A stretch of 64,000 nucleotides of DNA from Rhodococcus sp. ARC_M6. GTDB lineage: Bacteria > Actinomycetota > Actinomycetes > Mycobacteriales > Mycobacteriaceae. The position numbers and the translations under genes were made by a program. Under the pieces are notes generated by a model. The model saw nothing but the letters and a program-made list of their open reading frames with translations, did not search any database and was not told where the DNA came from. The stretch covers positions 1-64,000 of the forward strand of contig NZ_JALGQH010000027.1 in assembly GCF_022810305.1 (NCBI RefSeq), in the 5' to 3' direction. This document shows, one piece after another, positions 27,255 to 36,700 of this stretch (positions are counted from its first letter, which is position 1; every line of letters starts with the position of its first letter).

Positions 27255-27926
27255 CTACCCCTGACCCGTATCCCCAGTATTGGTATTACGCGAAATATGT
27301 TTCACCGTAAGACGATTGAGAGTCGGCCCACCAATAACGCCGCGACCCGCAGCGAGGACATTGATGTAAACCTGCACCTGGTAGCCCGCAGCAGGCACCA
27401 CCACAGAGGTGACATCGAGAGACGAAAAAATCTCCTTGTCTTCCATCCTGGTGCGGGACCGAGAAAATATGGACCCATCTGGCCGCAGCACCCGTATTTC
27501 CCACTCTGTCACTCCACCTAATCCGGTCCAGTCCACCCAGATTTTGCATTGAATGTCCCACAGGCCAAGGTCATCGAGAATGATGCGGCCACCAGAAAGA
27601 TGACATTTCTTCATCGGCCCAATCTGATTCGTGAAACTAAACTGCCCTACCGCCGAGATCCCAGCCGACGTGTTCGCATACGCCGACCCGTAATCCTGCA
27701 GCGGCGACAACAGTCCGACCTCGTTGTTTAGGTCCAGTTGGCCATCACGAATCTCCTCAATCGGATTCTTCAAATTGATCTTAAACTCGTCTTGCGCGTT
27801 ACCGAACTTCGACTTCACGCCGCCAGACATTTGCGACATAGCGTCCGATTCAGTCATTGCTTGCCACGCCGCAAACCCGCCCGGACCTAACGAGCCAGCC
27901 GGCGAACCACCACCAGGCATACTCAC
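27255..27926 (-). CDS. Minor tail protein
   Basis: A 223-residue protein from GTG 27926, overlapping the stop of the membrane protein upstream (GTGA). A Gly-rich start (MSMPGGGSPAGSLGPGG) is followed by a helical part and a beta-rich half (SAVGQFSFTNQIG, WDIQCKIWVDWTG, YQVQVYINVLAAGRG) typical of tail-surface proteins. No enzymatic motif is visible. Confidence 0.6.
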   Translation of the reverse strand: MSMPGGGSPAGSLGPGGFAAWQAMTESDAMSQMSGGVKSKFGNAQDEFKINLKNPIEEIRDGQLDLNNEVGLLSPLQDYGSAYANTSAGISAVGQFSFTNQIGPMKKCHLSGGRIILDDLGLWDIQCKIWVDWTGLGGVTEWEIRVLRPDGSIFSRSRTRMEDKEIFSSLDVTSVVVPAAGYQVQVYINVLAAGRGVIGGPTLNRLTVKHISRNTNTGDTGQG

Positions 27927-28234
27927 AACACATCACCCCCAGCCCGCTCACGCCGCTGAATACACACCAACACCACAGTCATCCACACCAACGAAACAAA
28001 ACCCAACCCATACAACACAATCCGAATCACATCCCGACCCGGATACCCCGACGAAGTCACCGCCGACAACGACACCTGAAACAACACAGTGCACATCAAC
28101 GCATTCGCCGGAAAAAACACGCGCCCAACCTCATTCGACCACCAACGAGACCGAACACCATAAAACAATGTGAACACACACATCGCACCCGTAAGCGCAA
28201 CCAACAACCAATTACCGGCATCCCTCAACATCAC
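27923..28234 (-). CDS. Three-helix membrane protein of the lysis cassette
   Basis: A 103-residue protein with three hydrophobic helices (NWLLVALTGAMCVFTLF, NALMCTVLFQVSLSAV, IVLYGLGFVSLVWMTVVLV) and a basic loop between. It overlaps both neighbours by 4 bp. Its position beside a holin-like gene and endolysin genes supports a lysis role, but holin activity is not proven by sequence. Confidence 0.65.
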   Translation of the reverse strand: MMLRDAGNWLLVALTGAMCVFTLFYGVRSRWWSNEVGRVFFPANALMCTVLFQVSLSAVTSSGYPGRDVIRIVLYGLGFVSLVWMTVVLVCIQRRERAGGDVL

Positions 28235-28434
28235 CGGCCCTCCATACTTGCCCGCATCAGCTCACCAAAACCATTACGCCGCAACTCCTTCTCCACCCCG
28301 CCCGACACACGAGCAGCATCACGACGCTCGCGCTGAGCCTCAACCAGGCGACGCTCACCAGACACCTGCAACAACCGAGCCTCATCAACGCCAGCAGTAG
28401 CCACACGGCACCGCCTCTTCCACGGCCACATCAT
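28231..28434 (-). CDS. DUF7620-like small protein of the lysis cassette
   Basis: A 67-residue basic protein beginning MMWPWKRR, followed by a charged helix (ARLLQVSGERRLVEAQRERRDA) and an RNGFGELMRASM end. This shape (MxWPxxRR, Arg/Glu helix, xxxNxFGExI) matches the DUF7620 proteins beside actinophage holins from memory. The function is unknown. Overlaps its neighbours by 4 bp. Confidence 0.65.
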   Translation of the reverse strand: MMWPWKRRCRVATAGVDEARLLQVSGERRLVEAQRERRDAARVSGGVEKELRRNGFGELMRASMEGR

Positions 28435-28730
28435 GTGACACCTGCCGCACGCGGACTTTCCTGATTAGCGCGGATCGCCTCCAGAATGTGTGTCGTCAAT
28501 TCGCCCGACACCTTCTGCTCCGAAATCGTGGAAGCCTGCGTAGCAGTGATCTGCTGTTCAGTTGTCAAAGCTCCACGCAAGTAACTGATTTGGTAGTCAC
28601 GATCTGCGACCGCCTCTTTATGTGCTGTGCCGGTGACCAGTACGCCGCGTGCGAGCATCATCATCACTATGAGGAGGATGCCCACTACGCCGATACCTTC
28701 TAGTGGTAGCGCCGACAAAAGCCCTTGCAT
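28431..28730 (-). CDS. Single-pass membrane protein with cytoplasmic or outer coiled coil
   Basis: A 99-residue protein. Residues of about 13-33 form a hydrophobic helix (IGVVGILLIVMMMLARGVLV) and the rest a polar helical coil (AHKEAVADRDYQISYL...). This is the usual second membrane protein in actinophage lysis cassettes, often called holin-like. Abuts the holin gene upstream (TAGATG). Confidence 0.65.
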   Translation of the reverse strand: MQGLLSALPLEGIGVVGILLIVMMMLARGVLVTGTAHKEAVADRDYQISYLRGALTTEQQITATQASTISEQKVSGELTTHILEAIRANQESPRAAGVT

Positions 28731-29090
28731 CTATCCGGTGCGGCGGGATCCGAGTTGCAGTTCCAACTGCGCCCGAATCTGATCGACAGTCGGCGCAAGA
28801 TTCGACTGCACCTGATTGGCTGCAGCGATGCCCTGACTGATCACATCGTTCACTGTTGGCAACTGTGTGCCACCAACAAACACCGTTGAAGTCGCCGGAG
28901 TCTTCGTAACATTAAGCCCCGCAAGCAAGGTCGCCACCGAGCCAAGACCCATAGCGACATACGTCAGAATGTTGCCCGACTGCCCCTCAGTAAGGATCCC
29001 GGCAAGGACCAAACCTGCAAGAATCAGACTCGCTGCCCCATAAATCGCAAGACGGATCTGCGGAAAAGACTGCACAAACTTCAACATCAC
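28731..29090 (-). CDS. Putative holin (two-helix)
   Basis: A 119-residue protein with two membrane helices at about residues 13-33 (LAIYGAASLILAGLVLAGIL) and 42-62 (ILTYVAMGLGSVATLLAGL), then a polar tail with heptad-like spacing. This matches the common two-helix holin of actinophages that lie just after the endolysin genes. It would open the membrane to release the GH19 enzyme. Confidence 0.75.
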   Translation of the reverse strand: MMLKFVQSFPQIRLAIYGAASLILAGLVLAGILTEGQSGNILTYVAMGLGSVATLLAGLNVTKTPATSTVFVGGTQLPTVNDVISQGIAAANQVQSNLAPTVDQIRAQLELQLGSRRTG

Positions 29091-29965
29091 TTACCCCCAA
29101 CAGTCTTGACCAACAGTGCAACCTGCTCAGTCAACTTTTCGACAGCCTTCTCCGTGCGATACGCCGCAGCATCAACCAGCCGCAAATACGTCACCGCATC
29201 AAACGAGACCTCAGGATTGATCAACGACGGCTGAGGAGTCGTCAGAAGTTTGAGCGTCTCGCCCACAGCCTCAGGCAAAGTGTTGTCGCGCAGAGGATCC
29301 TGCTTCGACTTCCCCAAGAACGGCCAACCCCTCCCCTCAACACCAACAAGCTGATCCTGCACAAGTTCCGGCACACCCATCTGGGCACCTCCTACTGAAA
29401 GAATTTTGGGAAGAATTGCGGCACCCGCATCACCTGCGCGATACCAAAAAGCACGCCGATCATCAAGACCATGCGTGCCACCATTAACAGCACGAGTCGC
29501 GCCAAGCAGATCATCATTGTCTGCGAACCCGTTCATGTTTCGGGCGACAGTCCAATACCAGACTGCCCCGAGGAATCCGTAAGTCGGATTAGATAATTCG
29601 GTCGGATTGTCCACGAAGTAGGTCGGCGTCGGCACGTAGCCTTCGCTGTGCGCCCACGCCGAAACCTTGCCGTAGTTGTAACGGCCAGTGATCTGAATCG
29701 GACCGCGCCCCTTGAAGCGGACACCATCGCCAGGCTGTGTGTTGCCCAGGTCAGTACGCCACTCATACTTTTCGCCGGAAGCGATCTCTTCCATCCACTG
29801 CAGCCCGCCAGACTCATGCCCAATCTGCGCGCACCACATAGTTGCCCGACGCTCCGAAGTGCAACCAGCCTGAACCATCGCCGCATTAAACGCCGGACAC
29901 AACTCCTCATAGCGCGCCGGCGAAACACGGTTACCCATCACCTTTGCAAGTGTCTGTGCATCCAT
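29087..29965 (-). CDS. Endolysin, glycoside hydrolase family 19-like (lysin A, muramidase/chitinase-fold part)
   Basis: A 292-residue enzyme. The GH19 lysozyme-like fold is visible: CAQIGHESGGLQWMEE (first catalytic Glu region), EKYEWRTDLGNTQPGDG (second Glu), FKGRGPIQITGRYNYG and WYWTVARNMNGFAD. It cuts the glycan strand of peptidoglycan. The C-terminal 80 residues carry a separate helical region, perhaps for wall binding. It overlaps the M23 peptidase gene by TAATG, so the two lytic activities are made together. Confidence 0.85.
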   Translation of the reverse strand: MDAQTLAKVMGNRVSPARYEELCPAFNAAMVQAGCTSERRATMWCAQIGHESGGLQWMEEIASGEKYEWRTDLGNTQPGDGVRFKGRGPIQITGRYNYGKVSAWAHSEGYVPTPTYFVDNPTELSNPTYGFLGAVWYWTVARNMNGFADNDDLLGATRAVNGGTHGLDDRRAFWYRAGDAGAAILPKILSVGGAQMGVPELVQDQLVGVEGRGWPFLGKSKQDPLRDNTLPEAVGETLKLLTTPQPSLINPEVSFDAVTYLRLVDAAAYRTEKAVEKLTEQVALLVKTVGGK

Positions 29966-30477
29966 TACGTCACCGGCCCAATCAACTGCTCAAGAATCGG
30001 CAACCAAACATCACGAGTTGGCGCAACCGGTTCCGGCATCTTCTCGTTCGGATACCTCGCACCCGCAAGCCAAGGCTGAGGATCAAGACGATTCGACCCC
30101 GGAGGCGACCACACGAAACGGTGCACCTCAAAATGCAGATGCGGATCAACACCACCATTAGTGGAAGAGTTCGGATTGATATATCCGATGCGCTCCCCCG
30201 CCCGCACCCACTGCCCCACACGAACCTCAGGGATAATGTGCCCATAGACAGTCAGCCCAGCGCCAGCCTCAACGGGATGGTCAATGTTGATCCACTGACC
30301 AAACCCCGACGCAGGACCAGCAGCCGTGACAGTGCCATCCTGCGCCGCAAAGATCGGCCTATTCGCCGAACCCCCAGCGCACCCAAAATCTGCACCCCAA
30401 TGAGTGGCATTCCAGCGGGAACCGAAACCAGAAGTCACATAGAAATCGTTCTCGACAGGCATGCATCGACTAGTCAT
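29965..30477 (-). CDS. Lysis peptidase, M23 (LytM-like)
   Basis: A 170-residue enzyme from ATG 30477, which overlaps the stop of the gene before it (ATGA). SGFGSRWNATHWGADFGC holds the HxxxD zinc ligands and DPHLHFEVH the catalytic/zinc HxH. It cleaves peptide cross-links. In many actinophages lysin A is one protein with peptidase and glycosidase parts; here they are two genes. Confidence 0.85.
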   Translation of the reverse strand: MTSRCMPVENDFYVTSGFGSRWNATHWGADFGCAGGSANRPIFAAQDGTVTAAGPASGFGQWINIDHPVEAGAGLTVYGHIIPEVRVGQWVRAGERIGYINPNSSTNGGVDPHLHFEVHRFVWSPPGSNRLDPQPWLAGARYPNEKMPEPVAPTRDVWLPILEQLIGPVT

Positions 30478-31085
30478 TGACGGATCCCCCTCGCCGGCTG
30501 ATTCGCCAACAACGCATTGATCCGCAACTGATCCCGAATCACCGCACACCGATTCCCCGGAACACTCGACTGCGCACCCTTCGCCGGCACACCAACCTCA
30601 GCGCACACCGCCAACACATCAGCCGACGTAGCACCAAGCCGCTTAGCCAAATAGTGAACCTTGATCTTCTCCGGCCACTTCGGTGGTTCTGACACAGCCG
30701 CAGGCGCTTCCACCACATTCGGCTCCTCAGGCTCCATCGCCAAAGCCTGCCGGCGAACCTCATCCGACATCACCTTCGACAACGACATAATGTCAATACC
30801 AGGACCAGCATCCACAGGCGGATGATCCTCCCAAACCCCGGCAGCAAACATCGGCGAAATATCCCCAGACAGGGGCGGGTTATACCAAGTGACCTGCTCA
30901 CCAATACCCGGACGGGCACCGCAATCCCACAGTCGCTCCGAGATGTCCATGAAATACTCGACCGGCCACGGAACCACAGCGCCCTTCATGCCAGGCAACG
31001 CCATCAACATCCACAGAAACGCTTCACGCGGATTCTCCGGATCACAATTCTCTCTCGTAGGCATCTCGCCCAAAGTGAAACCCAT
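30474..31085 (-). CDS. Minor tail protein with C-terminal IF2_N-like domain
   Basis: A 203-residue protein, ATG 31085 after GGAG. The first two thirds (REAFLWMLMALPGMKGA, WLWD-type region SERLWDCGARPG) resemble the DUF2744-type actinophage tail proteins. Residues of about 140-190 (IKVHYLAKRLGATSADVLAV, VPAKGAQSSV) look like the N-terminal helical domain of translation factor IF-2. The latter is a small fold used for docking; its job here is unknown. Confidence 0.65.
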   Translation of the reverse strand: MGFTLGEMPTRENCDPENPREAFLWMLMALPGMKGAVVPWPVEYFMDISERLWDCGARPGIGEQVTWYNPPLSGDISPMFAAGVWEDHPPVDAGPGIDIMSLSKVMSDEVRRQALAMEPEEPNVVEAPAAVSEPPKWPEKIKVHYLAKRLGATSADVLAVCAEVGVPAKGAQSSVPGNRCAVIRDQLRINALLANQPARGIRQ

Positions 31086-31094
31086 ACCGCTCCT

Positions 31095-32774
31095 TCAGAA
31101 AACGCCCTGCGTAGCCAGAGCGGACATAGCCTTCTCGAGTTGTTCCATCGCCCGCTGCGCAGGATCCCGCAAAATCGAGTTATCGCCCACAACAGGCACC
31201 CACTCAGGTGGCGTATTTTCGTCCCACGCCAACACAATTGAGCGGATCCGATCCACATACATGTCACCAGTCCAGTCGCCAGTAACTTGCGCCGAAATCC
31301 TGTCCGACAGCCACACATGACCTTGGCCTTGGTCGCCAATCAGCCAAGGTGAACCGTCCAAGATTGCAACCTCATGCGCGAACCTTGAGCGAGTTGCCCA
31401 AAACCCTTGCCTCAGAACCATTAGCGACGACAGCGTATAAGCCTTGTCCGCGCCGTCCTGGAAGTATTCGTAATACCGGGACCAGCCAGAGTTTTGCGCC
31501 CGCTCAGTCGATTTCACAGACATCCAAGCGCCAAGCGTGTCCGTATACAACGGCTTCAACACCGCATCCGCCACACCACCCATCGGTGGCACGCCCGGAA
31601 TCATCGCCGTCAAATCCCCCACCATTTGCACAGTGGCACTCAATAATTCGTTGATCCCCGGGGCTGAGTGACCTCCGCAGTTCACCTGAATGCCCTTGGC
31701 GGGAATGCGAGTGAACTTCGATGTTTGGATGCCCGTCTCATCACCCATCAGATAGGAGACGTACGGGGCGACCTTGTTGGTACTCTTCTTGCCCGGAACC
31801 GAATATTCAGACGGCATATTCGTGTCGTTAATCAGCGACTCAGTCGAATCAATAAAGTCGGATGCGAAATCAGCGACCGTGCGCCGGAAACCATCCCACT
31901 GATTGCCGCCATTCGCAGTGCCCGTGTAGTAGCCGGACTTGTCCACAATGTCGATCACCAGGCAGCCGTGACGCAAGTTCGCGCCAGGCCACGGAGGCGG
32001 ATCCCCCTCCAAGAACCTGCGAGTCACAATCGACAACTCGGCATCCTCCAAGATGGGCTGCGCGACATCAAGCCACGTCTGCCACCTCGAAACCACCAGC
32101 CCCCAAAGGATTCCCTCATTCAGATCATCCATGAAACTGTGCGGCATCACCGCCACAGACCAATTTGACATGTTCAAACCGGAAGTCCAGGAAGACAGTT
32201 TCAGCGGATCATCAGGCAAATGCCAGATCGAGGTTTGTTCACGCATAACTTGCAGAAACAGGCTTGTGAGGAGCGCCCAACGCGCACCCCCTGCGAGCAT
32301 AAATACTCGCGGAAACTGCACTGCCGCAGGCAGGAACGCGTTCGACCAGATCTGATACCACTTCAGGTTTTCGACGTCATGCAGAAACCGTGCAACCAAA
32401 ACAACAGAGCCATCCTCGCGGGACTCAACCGACATATCCTCAAGCCGGCCAGCCCAACGAGCACCATTCTTATCGACCGTGATGTGTATGTTGCGTTTCT
32501 CGCCGCGAGCCATACGGCCCTTCTCATCCCACATCCAACGAGCGGTGTAATGATCGAACGGAACCTCAATAACGCCTGATCCGGTGTCGTTGTCTTTCCA
32601 CTCAAAGTTGCCCATGTATTCGGCGGCAATCTCACCCTGCCAATGCCATTCCCCGTCCCACAAGCGGACTAGCGGAGGCTCTAAACGTTGAAGCGTTTCG
32701 CGGCGTTCCTGCTCTTGTGTTGCCGCCCAAATCTGATTACATCGCTCTAGTAGCGTCCCCTCAAGAACTGCCAT
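31095..32774 (-). CDS. Minor tail protein, ReqiPepy6 Gp37-like
   Basis: A 559-residue protein with the features of the Gp37-like tail family first defined in a Rhodococcus phage: an N-terminal PLVRLWDGEWHWQGEI, DNDTGSGVIEVPFDH, then FLHDVENLKWYQIW and the Rhodococcus-type WLDVAQPILEDAELSI. It is a structural base-plate/hub component placed after the distal tail protein, as in other siphoviruses. Confidence 0.8.
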   Translation of the reverse strand: MAVLEGTLLERCNQIWAATQEQERRETLQRLEPPLVRLWDGEWHWQGEIAAEYMGNFEWKDNDTGSGVIEVPFDHYTARWMWDEKGRMARGEKRNIHITVDKNGARWAGRLEDMSVESREDGSVVLVARFLHDVENLKWYQIWSNAFLPAAVQFPRVFMLAGGARWALLTSLFLQVMREQTSIWHLPDDPLKLSSWTSGLNMSNWSVAVMPHSFMDDLNEGILWGLVVSRWQTWLDVAQPILEDAELSIVTRRFLEGDPPPWPGANLRHGCLVIDIVDKSGYYTGTANGGNQWDGFRRTVADFASDFIDSTESLINDTNMPSEYSVPGKKSTNKVAPYVSYLMGDETGIQTSKFTRIPAKGIQVNCGGHSAPGINELLSATVQMVGDLTAMIPGVPPMGGVADAVLKPLYTDTLGAWMSVKSTERAQNSGWSRYYEYFQDGADKAYTLSSLMVLRQGFWATRSRFAHEVAILDGSPWLIGDQGQGHVWLSDRISAQVTGDWTGDMYVDRIRSIVLAWDENTPPEWVPVVGDNSILRDPAQRAMEQLEKAMSALATQGVF

Positions 32775-32788
32775 CTAGCCACCCCATT

Positions 32789-33769
32789 TCACTCTAAACC
32801 CCATGGACGGCTCCACAATCGGGGCATACGCAACTGCACCCCAGCGCCCGCAGACGCCCCAGAAACCGACACAGGAACCCTCGTCGGCGGCGTATACGGC
32901 GGAATCGCATACAACATGCGCTTCCCATTCGTACGACCAGCAATATTTGTATTCGCAAACGACCGCACCGGAATCTTCATCCGCGACACATGAACCGTCG
33001 CCCCACCACCATCAGCAGACGTGATCGCCGGAACCGTATACAGGCGTTCCGAATCGTCACGGCCAGACTTGAAATCGACACCAGGCACACGCGCATACTC
33101 CGGGCCAGTCCACGAAAAGTCCGGCAACTTGAAAACGCCTGTACCGTTGCAAATCCAGTCGGGTGTCATTGGCTGGTCAGTCGGGTTCGAGATCCAAACA
33201 AACCCCGAACCCGAACTGCCAGACGTTAATTCCCAATGCGCCGGATGCTGCTCCGAACCCATGTAGTCATCCTCAAACCACATGGGCTGCATCGCCGCAG
33301 TCAACATCGGCGCAACACCACGCTGCATCAACAGCGGATCAAACTCAGACTCAAACCCAATCGACTCCGACAACGCCAGACGCAAACTCCGCGCCCCCGA
33401 CAGATCAGTAGTGATCTCCATCCGCGCCAACTGCGCATCAGGATTCCACGGATCCAACTCATACGAAAACGCTTTCCGCACAGCTGAATCCCGCGACTCC
33501 CACCAATCCGACTCGCTGCCATGAACATGCAGGCCGAACGACACATCCCGGATCATGTACTTTTTGCCGAGATAGTTTCCGCCAACCTGACGGGCACCCT
33601 CCCTGCTGAAAGTTTTCACCGGGGCGTCATAAAAGCCCTTCATGTCCGTAGCGAGTTCAACACCTTGCTCGCCTTGACCTTCGCCCGCGATGCGCATGAA
33701 ACTTCCATCCGCACCGTGAATGTCGATCGTTGCTTCACGGACACTCAATTTAGAACCTCGATCCCGCAC
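32789..33769 (-). CDS. Distal tail protein / minor tail protein
   Basis: About 326 residues if GTG 33769 (VRDRGSKLSVREATID) is the start, overlapping the end of the tape measure gene by 20 bp; the frame stays open to 33811. Beta-rich throughout (MIRDVSFGLHVHG, ARMEITTDLSGARSL), without enzymatic motifs. Its position directly after the tape measure gene is that of the distal tail protein. Confidence 0.75.
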   Translation of the reverse strand: MRDRGSKLSVREATIDIHGADGSFMRIAGEGQGEQGVELATDMKGFYDAPVKTFSREGARQVGGNYLGKKYMIRDVSFGLHVHGSESDWWESRDSAVRKAFSYELDPWNPDAQLARMEITTDLSGARSLRLALSESIGFESEFDPLLMQRGVAPMLTAAMQPMWFEDDYMGSEQHPAHWELTSGSSGSGFVWISNPTDQPMTPDWICNGTGVFKLPDFSWTGPEYARVPGVDFKSGRDDSERLYTVPAITSADGGGATVHVSRMKIPVRSFANTNIAGRTNGKRMLYAIPPYTPPTRVPVSVSGASAGAGVQLRMPRLWSRPWGLE

Positions 33770-36700
33770 TAAGTGCCCTTGTGTTTTCGAGCTGACGGAC
33801 CCGGCGCGCATTTTCTTCTACGTCGCGGGTGTGGAAGGTGTAGCTAGCTCTCGGTTGTGATGCGAGTGCCCGAACTTCTGCTGCGAGTGCATCCAGGCCA
33901 ACGACCTGCGCACCGTCACCGCCCTTGGTTGCTCCGCGCATCAACGCGAAATCCCTTGACAGATTGAGCCGTTCATCGCCGGTGAGCATCCACTCCTCAG
34001 CACCCGACAGATTTAGTGCCGCAGTACCGTGAGGAACCGGGCCGCCACCATCACGCAACACGGTCGGCAGATTCAGTGCATCCGCGAGACGTTTCTGCCA
34101 GTCATCGCCACCAATGTTGAGCATGTTCTGCCAGCCAGGAACACCCGGCGTTGTCGGCAACTGCCCATCAATCTCGGCCTGACTGAACGAAGGTGATGCA
34201 GAGGCTTCAGACTTAGGCTTGATTCCCATCAAACCCTCCCAGTCCGTTGTGATCCAACGAGACTCAGACAACGCACTAGGTAACTGCTCAAACGCTGCAT
34301 CGACGAGAATGCCGGTCACATCAGCGCCGTAACGCTTCACCCGATCCTTCAAATTGAATGTTTGGCCGCCATCGCCTTCCTGCTTCGCCTTCGTGCGGGC
34401 ATTCTCAGCCGAATACACCGCCATATCCGCCTTCTCCTTATCCAGAGAAGTGGAAGTGACATCGGCATACACTTTGTCTCGAGCCAACTGCGCATCAATG
34501 ACACTGATTTCAGCGTTGCGCGCCGAGATCGCATCCTCAGACATGCCCCCAGTCAGTGTGGGTGCGGGACCGATAGATGTTCCCTGTCCTGCCCCGTCAC
34601 GCTTCTGCTCAAGTTCTTTCACCTTGAGTTCAGCGCGCTGCACCTTCAAGTCGGACTGTTGCTTGTCGGCGTCAGTCTTCTTCGCATTGCCGTTCGTTTT
34701 GGTGCGATCTTCCTGCGCCTGAATGACAGCCACACGAGCAGACTCCAAAGCCAAAGCATCCTTCTCAGTCCACGGATTCGTCTGTGTCGCACCGCTATAA
34801 GCAGCACCAGCACCGCCATTCAACGAAGCCTGCAAAGCGGGACTCAACGCAGCATCAGGCAGAAAATACTGCCGAGAAAACTGTGCGTCGTCATACCCTG
34901 CAGCGGCACCACCGAACGTGGACCCCGAATTGGAGCCACCATTCTCCACATTGATCCGCGAACCATCCTTGAAGAACAAGGTGCCCGCCATGTGTTCATC
35001 ACTGACACCAATACGGAAGTGCCCGTCATTGCCGCCTGGCTGCATCCCCTGCAGATCCCCACCCAGAATTGAGTAGGTTGTCCACAATCGGCGCGGCTGC
35101 TCATTCATGCCCGTTGCAGCGATGTGCGACATGTACATTGAGCAGTCCCACGGCCCGTACGAGTATCCGATACCGGATTTGGCGCGGGCGAAGTCGATCA
35201 TGCGGTCTAGTCCGTCGCCGCCGATTGCCCCACCCTCAGCGAAACCTTGAACACGGCCCTGCGCCAACGCTTCACGGAATCGGTAGACGCCTGCTTGTCC
35301 GCCCATGTTTTCGACATCTTGCACGTCGAGCATGTGTTCGCCTGGCATTGCCAGGATTGGAACAGAGTCCTTACCTGGTGTACCGCCCGTAATCGGACCG
35401 CCCAATGCGCGAGGAGTGACGCCATACATTGCACCAAGCGACGTCGGCATTGCCGGACCGCTCGGAGGCTGGATGATGTTCTGAATGATGTCGACGCCAA
35501 TACTTTTGCCCTGATTGGCAGCGAGAAACTGGTCGATCGCACCCTGGGCCTCAACTGTGCCAGTCAACTTGACGTTCGTGACCAATTCCTTCGGAAACAG
35601 CCCGTACTGATTAGCTAGCGCCTCAGCCTTCTCGCGCGTCCACCCAGCCTCAACGCGCTGACGAATGAACTCATCCCGAACACGCTGACCCGCAGCCTCA
35701 ACCGCCGCAGCAGCATCGCTCTGGCTTAGGTTCTGCTGGCTGGCGGACTGCCTCGCAGTTGCACCGGCATTATCAAAAGCCGTCTGAACGCCCTTCATCG
35801 CGTCACGAAGGCGGGAGCCCGCAGCAGTGCCGGTACTGATCTTTCCCGAAGCGTCTACAACGCTATTGCCTGCCTCTGCAGCCGCTTCACCAAACGAACG
35901 CATCGCATCGTCCGCCTGCTGCTGCGCATCATCGACACTCATCTGATCGCCACGCAGCTTCGACAAACCGCCGTTAAGAATGTCGATCTTGTCCGCAGCA
36001 CCGCCAGTAGAATCGCCGAATGCCTTCATCGTTGACGACATCGTGCCCAGTGCAGTTGCCGTACCTGAAGCATCGATGAAGCCAGCGGCAAGGTCGATCC
36101 GCTTCTGCGACTCGGCTAGTTTGCGTGCCTCTTCATCAAGTTTCTTGAAGTCCGCCAACGCATTCGCAGCCTCGTTGGCTTTGTCCTTTGCACCACCGAT
36201 GTTAAGTAGCGATCCAAGAGCTGAAGATGCGAATCCTTCAGAGCCCTTACCGACACGTTCCTTGTTGATATCGGCTTCGAGTCGAGCCTGCTCCTCAAGA
36301 ACAGCGAGTGTCGCCTTCATCTCGGAGCGGGAACCCGCCAGTCCCTTGGCTGCAGTCACACCCGAAACGCCGACGGCTTCTAGGTATTCCACGAGCGAGC
36401 GACCGGTGCCAGCAAGCTTCGCACTTTCTAGAGCATTGGCTGCTGCTCGCTGTGTGGTGGCGTTAAGTGCCCCGTTGGATGTGTGGAGCGCTTTGCCCAA
36501 CTCTTCAGCGGACTGCTTGAGCATCCGGTTGTGCTCGGCAGCTTTGCGTTGATTCGACGAATACATCGACAGCGCAGCAATTGCGACTCCGATGCCGATC
36601 ATCCAGGGGCCACCAACTGCATTGAGCAGATTGCCGCCCATGGTCCTGAGTCCAGAGCCTGCAGCGGCCATTGTGCCGAGAGCGGTACCGAAACGCTGCG

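Noticed and set aside
25855..27264. 469-codon rightward frame over the coiled-coil fibre gene
   Set aside because: Arg/Ser-rich mirror of an Ala-rich coding sequence; no ribosome-binding site.
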